64,000 bases of DNA, taken from Amoebidium appalachense. Lineage: Eukaryota; Ichthyosporea. Positions 1-24,620 of the stretch are shown in pieces. Both the position numbers and the translations under genes were made by a program. Each line of letters opens with the position of its first letter. Position 1 is the first letter of the stretch. The stretch covers positions 1,426,001 to 1,490,000 of the forward strand of contig CAVNZM010000013.1 in the NCBI GenBank assembly GCA_963693365.1, read 5' to 3'. The notes under the pieces are model-generated. The model ran no database searches. It was not told the DNA's origin and was given only the letters and a program-made list of their open reading frames with translations.

Positions 1-1084
1 TCCCGGCCATATATGTCGCAACCATAGCCAAGAACAAAATGCACACAGTACCCAGACCCATGGCTCCAACCTGCCGCAACCGCTGACTTGGGGTGAGGTG
101 TGCCGCAAGCCTCAACCAGAGAAACGCCGCAAAATCGAAGAGAATTACGGAGAGGGTAAAAGCAGCCGCCAGAACGTATGGGTGAGTTAGACTGAAGGGT
201 AATTTTTCCGTTTCCTCAGCGACGGAATCACGCCCGGCCGTGGCCAAATCCTTGACCAGGCGCACGTACGCTTTGTTTACTCGCTGCTCCTGGACGTTTG
301 CAAACAGTAGAAGATCTGCCCACGCCCACACCGTGCTGACGAAATAAGCCGCGCCCAACACCAGCGCGCGTGAAAGGCGGAACAAAAACCAGAAAAAACG
401 AAGGGGTTTTAAGGGACGCAGGGTTCTGCACCGCGCAAGAAACATAGCGCCAACGGTGGCGAAGGCGGCGTCGAGGACAAAAAACAGAGTCATGCTCTGG
501 GAGAGCACACAGGCGTCCTGCGCCAGCCCACACAGCCAGCCAAACATTATCTCCCTCGGCGTGAAGTTGTCAATTTTCGCGTTCTTGGCCAGCATGTACG
601 TTCTGCTCACTAAGGGGATAAACGATACTATTACCACGAGTGCAACCCACGACACAGTCAACTGTGGTTGAGACGATGTTCTTTCAAATTGCTTGCTAGC
701 ATTGGCTTCAGTAATTATGACTAGTGGAATGTACCCACTTAGGGCGTCTTCCCTCCCGCAGTCATTAGAAATATAGGATAAAGCTGCGCCACGTGGGAAA
801 AAACGTGACTTTTTCGAAGGTACTCGGGTCGTGGGCACGGGTAGTGGGGAGGCTACGGGTGATGGCACGATCAACCCAGCTTCGGCATCGTCTGAAAGCC
901 AAGCACCATCACTCATGTTATCGGTTGAATCTGTAATGGCTATAAGCGGCACTTCGTGTAATGTGTGATCATTTCTGCAAATACCCATGTCTACGTGTGC
1001 TTCTGTTGATGGTTGTACACTAAGTCGGCCAGACCTGGAAACATCAGCGGCCCGTGGGGAACGTGCTGTGTGTGATGATGGCAT
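1..1084 (-). CDS. Multi-pass membrane protein, N-terminal part (runs off the window)
   Basis: A single minus-strand frame stays open from an ATG at 1084 to the window edge, about 361 codons. The first ~140 residues are polar, rich in Ser, Thr and Pro. Hydrophobic segments follow at about residues 142-161, 180-218 (possibly two passes), 238-262, 302-325 and 341-360, so at least five membrane passes are likely. The C-terminus lies beyond base 1. The frame continues upstream of the ATG to a TAG near 1141, and a pyrimidine-rich tract ending in TTTTTTCTAG at about 1099 could be a 3' splice site. The ATG at 1084 is therefore a choice, not a certainty. I do not recognise the family; the topology alone would fit a polytopic enzyme or transporter. 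The length of the open frame and the regular hydrophobic segments make coding likely. Confidence 0.6.
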   Translation of the reverse strand, partial: MPSSHTARSPRAADVSRSGRLSVQPSTEAHVDMGICRNDHTLHEVPLIAITDSTDNMSDGAWLSDDAEAGLIVPSPVASPLPVPTTRVPSKKSRFFPRGAALSYISNDCGREDALSGYIPLVIITEANASKQFERTSSQPQLTVSWVALVVIVSFIPLVSRTYMLAKNAKIDNFTPREIMFGWLCGLAQDACVLSQSMTLFFVLDAAFATVGAMFLARCRTLRPLKPLRFFWFLFRLSRALVLGAAYFVSTVWAWADLLLFANVQEQRVNKAYVRLVKDLATAGRDSVAEETEKLPFSLTHPYVLAAAFTLSVILFDFAAFLWLRLAAHLTPSQRLRQVGAMGLGTVCILFLAMVATYMAG

Positions 1085-1529
1085 CCTTCGAGATTGATCA
1101 GCTAGAAAAAACCATGAATAGCCAACACAAACTACTAAAGAGAGCTACACCTACCACAAAACATAAAATTTCCCTAAAAAAGTTTCGAAACCACCTCAGT
1201 TTACCACAACTTGTCTGTCATTCACGAAACCACAGCTGTGGTAACGAGAGACTTCAAATTTTGGGTGCACAGTGGTGACGGGCTGACGGGATGACAAGAG
1301 CGTGATCCATGTGAGAAATTGTGATGTAGCGCTTCGCCTTTGTGATTGGCTCAAGTCGCACCAGGTAAATCCCCCAACACTCTGCATACACAAAATAATT
1401 TAGCCAGCTTTTCACTGAGACACTACATACACTGACACTGTCCACTGTGTCCAGGTCAGAAAGCCTGGCTATGGCAATTTTTCATTCGTGAGACTTTCTT
1501 GATTGATTAACTACCTACGTCATCGGATT
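1085..1529. other. Unassigned AT-rich stretch upstream of the edge gene
   Basis: No supported gene, RNA or repeat is seen here. It could hold an upstream exon or the promoter of the minus-strand gene that ends at base 1. Confidence 0.3.
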
Positions 1530-1559
1530 TGAATTCCCTTTCAGTATATAAACCGTTAC

Positions 1560-2520
1560 ATCTTTTAAATATGTTTCAACGGGAGTCTGTGATCCATCCT
1601 GCCAACCTTCTTCTCTACTATAGAACTTTCTTACGGCGACTTTCGAATATGGACTTCCGCTATTGGCCTGCGCCCCACCTCGCGGCGCTGAAAGAGTTCG
1701 ACGATTTTCAGGGTACTGCGCTGCGCATGTGCACTTTGTTTCGTATTCGGTTTGTGCCTCCCTTAATTATAGTATGTTTGGATTGTCGTCTGCTGTTTGT
1801 CGTATGGAGGAATTGTCTCTTCATTTTTCTTTTCATTTAGTTAGGATACCTGATGGTCACCCTCTTTATGCTTTCTTTGCCCCCCCCTCCCTCCATCCCT
1901 CTTCCCCTTCGATTCACCAACGCCACTTCTGAATGTCCTCGGCCTACCGTCTTTCAACCGTGATCCTTCCTCTCGCTATCTCACTCCCTCTTCCTTTTCT
2001 CTTCCTGTTTTTTCTGCCTTTTCGAGTTAACGTTATTACCATACGCAGTATAAGTTTCTTTCTCGTTCTGATAGAGAAATCAAAGGTAAAACTCAGTCGG
2101 CATGTGTTATGTTCCTTAGGCAACACCGTACTGATGATCATTATCGCTTTTTGGGAGCTTTGGCAGGATACATTTCTCCTTCTGTACGTATGGATACCAC
2201 CCTAGTAGATAAGTCTGTATAGTGCTCTGATGTTGATATTGCCTGGGAAGTTGTGCAGTGGCGTTGTAATTCTTGTTTTCATCGCCGCTGGTGCCACTTT
2301 TGTGCTGAACTTTTTAATCGCAAGCATGTTGATAGGTGTGAGTTTTTATGTCACGTTTTACCTCTTTCCCTACGGGTGTCTGCTACACTGGCTGGCAATA
2401 TTAATGTGAACACTTTAGACTTTTTGTTGAATTCTGTTGGTCGTCACATTGAGTATTTATATGATTTTCACACAGTGTTCAGGTATCTCAGTATGCACTT
2501 GTTACTGGATAGCTCGTGAA
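1560..2520 (+). pseudogene. Decayed LINE ORF2 C-terminal relic
   Basis: Broken plus-strand frames here resemble, in the same order, the C-terminal part of the reverse-transcriptase protein encoded at 38788-41403. A segment near 1760-1870 reading LNYSMFGLSSAVCRM matches LSIYGLVPIAARVSYLALKF in the intact protein. Near 2255-2350, VQWRCNSCF and FNRKHVDRC match IQWRSNKYK and FNRSCIAKC. Near 2400-2435, NVNTLDFLLN matches VNYNILDFILN. Stops and frame changes interrupt the alignment, so this is an old, inactive fragment. A polyadenylation-like AATAAA lies at about 2570, followed by an A/T-rich stretch. The matches were made by eye at protein level. Confidence 0.5.
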
Positions 2521-2580
2521 GTTTTTATTGTCTTCTCGGTATGCGTGCATACTTGCATATCTTTCCGTCGAATAAATCCA

Positions 2581-4043
2581 GTCAAAAGAAATTTTTTTTC
2601 ATTGTTAATATTTGATTAGGACTTAAATCTTTAGTTTAGGCAAAGAAAAACCGCCGGGGAGGGGGGGGGGGGGGTTAAGAATCATACTATATGCCCGGTA
2701 AATATCGGAATATCCTATACATAGGACATTGGAGTCTCAGGACAGGATCCGAGATCTCGAGCTCTGCAGGATGAGATCTCTGCAGGATGAGATCTCGAGC
2801 TCGTGCTCATGTGTGAGGGCCCCACGGGGTGACGGGCCAGGTCCGGATCCCAGCTGCATGCTGAGTCCATTTTGTGGGCTGGGCTCTCAACATTTGTGCA
2901 AGCCAATTTTTCATGCTAATTATAGCTCAAGTACTATTTATCATTTAATAATATAGTCTCCAAGTTCGTCTCACGATCGGAGAAAGCTGGCAATTAAGCA
3001 TGTACATATCTGTATATTGCATAATCGAGCTATTCTTTTGTTCATGTACATGTGTCACATGTGATTTGAATGGCCCTCGTCACCCCGGGTATTCGTTTGT
3101 TTCGCGGCGGGCATGCACATGTTGTATTCAATCACAATGTGGCGTTGCCGTTGGAAAGGCCGGCCGGCGCGCCACGTCAACGTACGTACGACTCTGAGTC
3201 GAGAGTGACCGTGCACTGCAGCGTCGTGTTCATTGATCGATATCGATATCGATGGTGACTCCCAGCATGTACACATGGACAAACAATTTTTTTTGTTCCT
3301 GGAGAAAACAACGCATATTCCAATTATTAGTAAAATACATCTAAAGTCCACATAAGTGTCCTACGACGCAGCCCACACGCCATAAGACCTTCAACATTGA
3401 TCATTGCTCTCTGCTGAGATCCCTGGATCTAACTGGCCGTTACTTAATTTACGAGTTTGGGGGGATCATGCCATGTCGCAAGCTCATTGGATGCGCAAGT
3501 ACCATAAAGCGAAAGCAACTTGTACGTGCACACGTGGCCGGCTGGCAAGCGCTTGAACTTTAAAGGTGTAAATTTTATTTTACTATCAAATTTCCTAACA
3601 CACAATAGATAATAAACCAACAATAAACTTATTACAATGCATTTCAAGGCCTGTAGCAAGCAGAATATATCTCTGTGTAAAGGATTTGACTCAGCAAAAA
3701 TGACCATGTCGTAATTTGAGCGGGAGCTTGCACATAGCGGGGGCATGGGAGCAAGTTGAAATGGCCAATCGTCATCGTCGCGGATATCGTCATATCCGAG
3801 GGTCACAGCTAATTTAGAAAGATAGCGGGAAACACGTGATTTATTGACACGTGTGTTATTGAAGCTGCGCCATGCACAGCTACGCTATTGCATTTATAAC
3901 AGTTTTGTTAATATTCAAGGCTACCTATTAAATGCATAGTCATGATCACAACAAAGAGTTTCTGCTTGTCTGTGACAGTCACTCTCTAGCGAGATTACAT
4001 TCAATAGCAACGTTGTCGACGTCCAAGTGTGTTGTTCACATTC

Positions 4044-4079
<36 letters not shown>

Positions 4080-4378
4080 CAACAACACACACACACAACA
4101 AAAAAAAAAAAGATCACCTCCCCCCAAACAACAACAACAAAAAATACACACACCTGACACATACACAAACTACCTACCACCACAACTACCACCACGAAAG
4201 TAAATGAATGAACGAACCAAAGAAAAACAAAAAGGTGAATTTACACAATCAGAATCTGATAATTATCGTCCCAACTCCTACCACAGCCAACAATACATTA
4301 CACCACCACAAACAACAACAAACATAATACGAACATTCAATATAATTTACATTTAAATCTAGATGCCAATCAAAAACT
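2581..4378. other. Intergenic: short G/C tracts, palindromic word clusters, no gene seen
   Basis: The stretch contains a G tract at about 2656-2674, a cluster of overlapping palindromes at about 2745-2810, another at about 3160-3255 (GGCCGGCGCGCC, CGTACGTACG, ATCGATATCGATATCGAT), and a poly-C tract at about 4047-4077 followed by (CA)n and A-rich DNA. The part nearest 4378 should hold the 3' untranslated region of the minus-strand gene that stops at 4379. No convincing coding frame was found. Confidence 0.4.
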
Positions 4379-17029
<12,651 letters not shown>

Positions 17030-17457
17030 GTTTTCACGTCGCACAAACACGACAAACCAGAAGAGAAGAAAAAAAACTTTGAAACTCTCTAGGGCTGACT
17101 GAACAGAAAAAACCAGGAGAAAAAAAAATAAAGGGGAAGAAAAATGCGACATTTCTACCATACACCATTATGATTGGTGTACATAAATAAAACCTTGATG
17201 TCCGGTCCTCCAATCAGCAAGAGCCATAGGGTATGATGACGTAATGGTGATCCATTTTGCTCAGTAGCCAATCAGATCTGAGGACATCCGGTGACCGATC
17301 CGTGGACCGTGATGCACCGATATCCGACAGTCGGACAAGTCGAAGGCAGCTGCAGGGCCTCGGTCACATATCGCCTATCCACTGGCCACACATGAACACA
17401 CGTGCACGGTGACGCGCACACGCATACACGTACACCATGGTATGACACACAGACACG

Positions 17458-17458
<1 letters not shown>
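17030..17458 (-). promoter_or_regulatory. Upstream region of the 13-exon gene
   Basis: About 430 bp of ordinary-complexity DNA lies between the ATG at 17029 and the next microsatellite. It contains ATTGG/CCAAT boxes in either orientation near 17175, 17210 and 17268 and an A/T-rich ATAAATAAAA near 17186. It is the likely promoter and leader; no transcription start can be fixed from sequence. The ATG at 17161 lies inside this stretch and would add about 44 residues if used. Confidence 0.35.
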
Positions 17459-17532
<74 letters not shown>

Positions 17533-17682
17533 TATGTGCAGTGGACACTAACAAGCGCACATGAAAAGTCAAATAATATCAGATTAGCAAGGGGTTCGTG
17601 CGGGTTTAATAATTATGCCAGCCTGAAATCATCACTACTACACATCCATGTTCGCTGACCTGTTCCTTCCCCCCGGCCCCCC

Positions 17683-17734
<52 letters not shown>

Positions 17735-18367
17735 CCTCCTCACCCGCCCCTTTCAAAGCATCCATGGCTCAATCTACCTAACTTTGCAGTGCTGGCTCTA
17801 ATTAGCGCGCACGTCTTTCTCAGAGGCTCTCTCTGCGAGTGTTTGTGTTGTGTGTGTGTTTGACAATATTAGCCGGGCATGTCCGGCGGTGGAGTGATAT
17901 ATCCGATAGAAAGAACCACATCGTGTACACATGCATGTCATGCATTATGAAATGCTTTCACAATTTTCAAGTGCCACGGTCTTTCTTCGGCAGTTACAGG
18001 TGCAAAATCCCCTTTTCACCCCCCGTGGCCCCAGCCGTACCCCTCGAGTCTCCCTCCATCCGCCTTCGGAGCTTCTCCTGAACCACCACCGTGACGTATA
18101 TGCGTGCGACAGAAATAATGTGCTCAACCAAGGGGGTTGGCGATTCGGTCGTATTTCGGCTGTTATTATCCCACCCCCTTCATCCCCCCCGTGCCCCCTT
18201 CCCTTCTCTTACCCACTCACCCACCCACGTGGTAGAGTCTACTGGAGTGGCTAAAAATGAGAAATTTTCGATTCGAATTCCCTCCACTATCGCCCCCCCC
18301 CCCCCCCCCCCCCTCCACCGAACCTTTGACATCATTTTTTTATGCAACTCGGGCACCAGTCCCCGAT

Positions 18368-18409
<42 letters not shown>

Positions 18410-18674
18410 CCACACACACACACACACACACACACTAAGAAAAGAACATCTTTCAAAAAGAAACAGGCAAAGACTTCCTCCTCCTCCTCACCCCAAACTT
18501 TACAATTAAAAAACTTGCTTGTTCAGGTGCATCTTTCTCTCTCTCTCTCTCTCCCCCCTCCCTCCCCCCCCCCCCCCCCCCCCTTCTCCCCTCCCCCCCC
18601 CCCCCCCCCCCCCCCCCGCCTCTCCTCCCTGAACCGTCGAACAGTGATCTAGGTCAATCCGTCATGTGCAACCG

Positions 18675-18712
<38 letters not shown>

Positions 18713-18944
18713 ACACACACACACCTTCTCTCCTTCCCTCCCTCCGCGCATGCGCGCGCCCACATACTGCCTATTAGCTTGTGACTACCATGCCCATGTG
18801 GGCCGCCTGGATGCATGCACACACACACCCACCCAGGCACTCGGGCACAAGCATACACACGTGCTCCCGTAAACGCGCGTGCACACACACACACACAGTC
18901 ACACACACACACTGTGCCACACACATACACACACACACACTGTG

Positions 18945-18992
<48 letters not shown>

Positions 18993-19003
18993 CACACACA
19001 CAT

Positions 19004-19047
<44 letters not shown>

Positions 19048-19261
19048 CCTACGGGGTCGATTATCGTATCCACGTGCACCCTGACGCCAAAGAGTTATAT
19101 TGACTTCAGACTGGTGGTGGTGGTGGCCATGGGAGGTGGAGGGGGTGTACGGGCGGCGGGGGGGAGACTTTCATTTCAACTTTCTCCTTGCCGATGGTAG
19201 TACCCCCTCCCCTCCCCCCCCCCCGGCCCCCCCCCCCCCCTCCCTTCCTGCTCTTAGGGGA

Positions 19262-19299
<38 letters not shown>

Positions 19300-20100
19300 G
19301 GAGCTTCTGCCATTCATGAATGAGTTGTCACGAGTTCTAACGAGGGTCAAAGTAGCCTTTCTAAAATCAACTTGATACTTGGGGCAGTGGTATTGACCGT
19401 ACTTGTGTGTGTGTCAGTCATATCTGTGTAATAGTTGTGACTCCATTGTGGGTGGGTGTGTGTGTACGTACACATGCGTGTAACCGAAAGTTAAGTTAGT
19501 ATATGCATATGCATACGGCCTTGCATTTGTGTGTGCGAATCCATCCATGCGTGTATCGGTGTGTGTGTAGTACATGTGTGCACGTGCACGCACGCGCGTG
19601 TGTGTGCATGCAAGTGCGTGTGTTCACGTGTGTGTTTGTACGTGTGTGTGTCGTGTGGCAGGTGTGTGCACGCGTGTGTGGGCTTGGCCGTGTGTGTGCA
19701 TACACGTGTGTGTAATCAGTATATACGGTCCCGGTGGTTGTGTGTGTGCGTTTTTGTGACACTGCCAGTGGGTGTTGTACACGTGTCAACGGTGTGTGTG
19801 TTTCTCCCTGTGTGCGTGTGTGTGTGAGTGCTTGTGTATGTTCCGGTATGTGTGTGTGTTTTTGTGTGTGTGCACACATGCCTGTACGCGTGTCTGTGTG
19901 CACGTGTGTGCGTTGTGTGTTTCTCGTTGTGTCACAGTATCTGTGTGCATGTCCCTATGTCCCAGCGTGTGTGTCACGGTCACAGTGCACCTTCGTTTGA
20001 AAGTTGTTTCTGACCTGGGTACCGGTCTAGCTGTGTGTTTGTGACTGTGTGTGTGTGTGCGTCATGGCGTTTGTGTCTGTGTGTGTGTGTGTGTTGCACA

Positions 20101-20167
<67 letters not shown>

Positions 20168-20440
20168 TGTGTGAGTGTGTGTGAGTGTGTGTGTGTGTGT
20201 GTGCGGGTGCGTGTATATGTGTGTGTGCGCGCGCGCGCGCGCGTGTGTGTGTACGGCGGTGAGTGCGCGCGCAGGCGTGTACGTGCGTACATGCCATGCT
20301 TGCGTGTGTGCGTGTGTCTGCTGCGCGTGTTACGAACCGTGTGTGCGTGCACGTTATGAGTGTGTACATGCGTTTGTGTGTGTGTGCCACTATGAGCTCG
20401 TGACTTTGTAAGCGGCGGCAACCATCGAGGGATCGAGAGG

Positions 20441-20482
<42 letters not shown>
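17459..20482. other. Repeat-rich intergenic stretch with unplaced coding-like fragments
   Basis: Contains (CA)n at 17459-17530, a poly-C tract of about 48 nt near 17686-17733, further C runs near 18370-18405, 18560-18615 and 18680-18711, GT- and CA-rich DNA at 18820-19045 and 19390-20395, and a G run near 20442-20483. Short fragments look exon-like, for example a plus-strand piece at about 18000-18081 ending SIRLRSFS and a minus-strand piece near 18320-18380. I could not chain any into a gene with consistent phase, so none is called. Confidence 0.4.
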
Positions 20483-20484
<2 letters not shown>

Positions 20485-20599
20485 GACTGAGGTTGGTGGA
20501 GTCACTGGCCGGGGCCCGCTCAGTTTGAGGCTTTCAGATACAAAAGTTAGCTGCCAATTATGGCTTATCTCTTTGTGGACTAGTCATATTTGGAAACTT

Positions 20600-21130
20600 T
20601 GCGAAAGTGCTCACTGGCAGGGCTTGGGCCGCAGCAGAAAGCGCACCCAGGGTGAAAATTATTTGTTCCTACATGTCGTTAATAAACAGCACATTCCCCC
20701 CTTTATTACTTAAAACTTTAGTTGGAGACACTTTGGCAGCTTTCCCTCGCATTATCGATGGCACGGATACCAATCACCAACATGTTTTAGGTTTTGTTTT
20801 TTTCCCCGTATATTTTGCCCCTGCTAGGCCCACATCATCAAGTAAAGTTTCAGTTGCAAATTTAATTGACTTGAAAGGTGCCGTGGCCCGGCGGTGCGCC
20901 CCTTGGCCAGGGTGTAAAAATTATTTTGGCAGGTGCCATTTAGCAACTTTCCCCCTGCCTGCATGGCCCTAATAGGGCAATCATCAACCTTTCTTAGGGG
21001 TATTATTTTTAAATTTTGGCTGTATCAGAGCCACTGGTTAAAAAGTGGTGGGCCTAACAAAAAGGCTAGGGGCACTTTTCGGAGTTCCAGGGACAATTCT
21101 TTGGCCATTTCACACCAAATATTTTTGGCT
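20600..21130. repeat. Old diverged repeat, two blocks
   Basis: Blocks at about 20620-20680 and 20880-21130 resemble each other. The second also resembles 23335-23590, sharing GGCTGTAT, ACTGGTTRAAAAGT and TTTTTCGRRGTT-type words in order. This looks like an old interspersed element; boundaries are unclear. Confidence 0.4.
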
Positions 21131-21742
21131 CAGCCGTGGGCCGGGGCCGCCCCGGTTACATTAGAGGTTTAATACACTGGCATCGGTGATCAACTGTGAT
21201 GAGAGACCATGATGAAGCTGGGCATGGAATTATTAGCTTTTCTAAAAAGTTTTCAATACTATATACATATAAATATAAGTTCATAGTATCTACATGTTCA
21301 TGTGTCTGTGCAGCTATAGTATCTTGTTCAGGTGCATAAATATGTAACTCGCATGGTACCAAGTAGAAGCGGTATCATGAGTGCCCACGTGCCGCACAAA
21401 GCCTCTGGTATGCGGACGAGCATCGCAAGAGGCGCCCTTACAGCCAACCAATTCATTCCACTGAACGAAAAACGCATTCCTTAATCATACTGCATAAAAA
21501 CTGCCCGCAGTGACATCAGCGGCGCATAGTCATCGGACAACAGGACATTTCGACTGAAGTTGGCCCATAGCTCATACATTTGTTTTTTCTCTTTTTTTAT
21601 TTCTAATTCAAATAATAGGACAAAACTTTTAGGAATAGACAGCCCTATTTTCAAAATACTTAGAACCATTTCTAACTGGCAAGCCTGCCCACACGCGCCA
21701 ACCAGAGTTTATCATCCCACATGGCGCTATGCAAACCAAGGC

Positions 21743-21907
21743 ATTGGTTCGATTCGTGTGAAAAGCCAGATTGCCAGATTGCCAGATTAAAAGCCGCCTC
21801 GCCAAAAATGGTTATTCGTCGATCAATCGAATCGGAACGTAAAATTTAAACAAAAATTTAAGGCCAGATTCAATTTGACCCCCTCTTCCAGATTCCAGAA
21901 TCTGGCG

Positions 21908-21939
<32 letters not shown>

Positions 21940-22306
21940 TTTCCAGATTGCCAGATTGACCCTGCGCCTTACGATTGGCCGTGCCAGCACCATATAAAGT
22001 TCGTATCCAATCCTAGGCGTTTTGCCTTATTAGTATAGCTTTTCAAAAATGCATAAAACTTGGTAATAAATGCCCATTTAACAAAATAAAAATTATTTAA
22101 ATAATATTTCAAAACTATTATTGTTCATTAAGATAAGCCAAGGTATTATATTACCGCGCAAAATGGCAAGTGCCTTCTTGACCCAAAAAGCTAGATTTTA
22201 GCTCTACAAGAACCGGACCGAAATCTAGCCTTTCTGGAATGCCATCAAAATTCTGGCATTCTGGCAATCTGGCAATCTGGCTTTTCACACGAATCGAACC
22301 ATTGCC
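21743..22306. mobile_element. MITE-like element with inverted ends
   Basis: About 41 bp starting GGTTCGATTCGTGTGAAAAG at the left end recurs as its exact reverse complement at the right end (about 22266-22306), giving a ~560-bp unit with no coding capacity. A 3-bp ATT flanks both outer ends and may be a target duplication. The subterminal word CCAGATTG (and its complement CAATCTGG) is repeated at both ends and again inside near 21880-21960. A C run lies near 21910-21939. The family is not identified. Confidence 0.6.
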
Positions 22307-23073
22307 GGACCGGACCGACGGTTCGGCCGGTCCAGGGATAGGATCGGACCGGACCGGCCCTCGCTTTGGCGGACCGGTTATTCTGGGCCGCTTTTTCCGA
22401 GGTCATTTAAGTTGTGTTTTTTTGCCCCCGAGGTAGACCGTCACAGTTCATAGTGTCCCCAGCACTACTAATTCCCCCCTTCCCTCCCTTCCCCATTTCT
22501 CTGCCCTTTCTTCTCCACCCTCTCCCCTCACTTTCCTCACACTCACGCTCTCCATTCTAAAATCTCGTTAGTACACTCGACAGGATCACTAAGATCTCTG
22601 ACACAAGAGACAGGTCATGACACTCCCATGAGATTATGCAGTGCGCCAGTGGCTCACACCCGAGCCACAAAGTAAATAAAAGGAGGAGAGCATCTGTTGC
22701 TTGTGCTAGCAAGCGCCATATACTGTAGCCAGTGGGAAAGCTATCACTAGTACTGCGGAGCTGAGAGGGCACTGATGGTAGTGTGCACATGCATGGGAGG
22801 GGGGGTAAGCTTGATGGGAGGGTGCACGGCAAGGGAGGGAGAGAAGCCTTGCTAAGAAGGGCCCGAGGTCACAAAGCCTTTCGGGGAGGGTGGGGAGGGG
22901 GCGGGCTACGGCTGGGCCTGGCAGTGGGGCCGGCGGCAAGTTGCAACTGGGCCCGGGGGGCCCGGGGGGGAGGGGGAGCCCGCGAGGGAGGGGGGGGGGG
23001 GGGGGGGGGGGGAGGGGGAAACTGCCAAGGATAGTTTAGGGAGGGGGAGGTCCCGGGGCCCGCGGGTCCCGGG

Positions 23074-23107
<34 letters not shown>

Positions 23108-23200
23108 GCCGCAGACCCCCGAAAAGGACCGAATTCGGACCGGGACCGGACCGATGAAGGTCTGGACCGGACCGGACCGGACCGATAGGGGGGTGAGCAA
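22300..23200. repeat. GGACC-word clusters around G-rich DNA
   Basis: Tandem and scattered GGACC/GGTCC words occur at about 22308-22380 and again at 23115-23192. Between them lie ordinary DNA (22440-22780) and G runs (22990-23012, 23077-23106). No gene was recognised. Confidence 0.5.
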
Positions 23201-23334
23201 TGCCTTGATGCAAACAAGTTAAAACAAGGTAAACAAATGCTGATTGGTCAAGACTAAAGCCACAAAACCAAAAATAGCTGTTTTGGTAAATTCCCTGAAA
23301 AAATAAAGATGATCAGCCGCCAGTGGCCCGCCAC

Positions 23335-23435
23335 TGAGTTTTCGGGCGCGCCAGGGACAGGGTGTGAAATTCGCTTTTTGCTGGCTGCCTTTTTAGCACC
23401 TTTTCCTGAGCCTGAATGTCCCTAATAGAGCGACC

Positions 23436-23482
<47 letters not shown>

Positions 23483-23590
23483 TGTATTATGTAGAGTAAC
23501 TGGTTGAAAAGTTGGTGGACTTCACCTGAAAAGTTAGGGACATTTTTCGAGGTTTCCCACAAAAATTTCACAGCCTGTCCCCGTTCCCAA
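23335..23590. repeat. Old diverged repeat interrupted by (TA)n
   Basis: Matches the block at 20880-21130 and carries a (TA)n tract at about 23441-23479. It lies just upstream of the FAD oxidase gene, whose promoter must therefore overlap or adjoin it. Confidence 0.45.
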
Positions 23591-23671
23591 ATGATAAGGC
23601 CTACTCAGAGCGCACAATAAAAAGCCACCACGCCTGCTCACGACCACTATTGTAGTTTTACACTTTGCATA

Positions 23672-24589
23672 ATGTCGAGGGTAGGACTTCTCGCGGCGTT
23701 AGCCGCGGTCGCCAGCGCCGTTTCACTGCGCGAGGCGAAGGAAAACTCTACCGCCCCATCTCAAGGGAGTGCAGGCTACGCTGGAAACTCGACCGTTTCT
23801 TACGCAGGCAACTCCACAGCCACATATTCCTTCGCCTACACGCTACCCAACACTGAAAAATGGCCTACGCTCGGTCAGTACCTCAACTTCACCAACACTC
23901 TCTCTGACGATGCGGAGGTTGTTACCCCCTTCGAGGAGAAGTGGTCTCTCTTTGTCCCCGGATATGAGAACATCACAAACTGCATTGGGTGGTGTGACTC
24001 CGTCCCTGGTATGCGCGTTATGCCCGCGACGTTCGAAGACGTTCGCAAGAGCGTCGAATTTGCAAAAGAGCACGGCCTGCGCGTGTCTGTGGTTTCCTCC
24101 GGACACGACTACAACGGAAAGAACACCTATCCGGGTTCGCTCCAAATCGTGACGAAGAAACTCAAAGGTATGTCCTATGACAAGGACAAGAAAACGGTCA
24201 CTGTTCAGTCGGGCGTTCAGGTCGGAGACACACTCGAGACTCTTGACGGCAACGAGAGGGTGGTGGTGACTGGGCGGCTTCCTTCCGTTGCACTGGCTGG
24301 AATCACGCTGGGTGCCGGTCATGGTGTGCTGAGCCGTCGTTACGGGTTTGCCGTGGACAACGCTTTGTCGTTCAAGGTGAGTCGTGTGAGATTTTTTTCG
24401 GGATTTGTTTTCGGATGTTCGAAATCGATGTGCGATATGACTGGCAATGGAGGAGTGAAGATCGATGTGGGTGGGTTTGAAAAAGGTCCATCTTTCTCTG
24501 TGTATGTTCGTACGTCTGTGTGTGTGTGTACTGTACGTGCGCATGTGTTCGCTTCTGTGTGTGTGTGAGGGTTTTTTTTTTTTTTTTTT

Positions 24590-24620
<31 letters not shown>

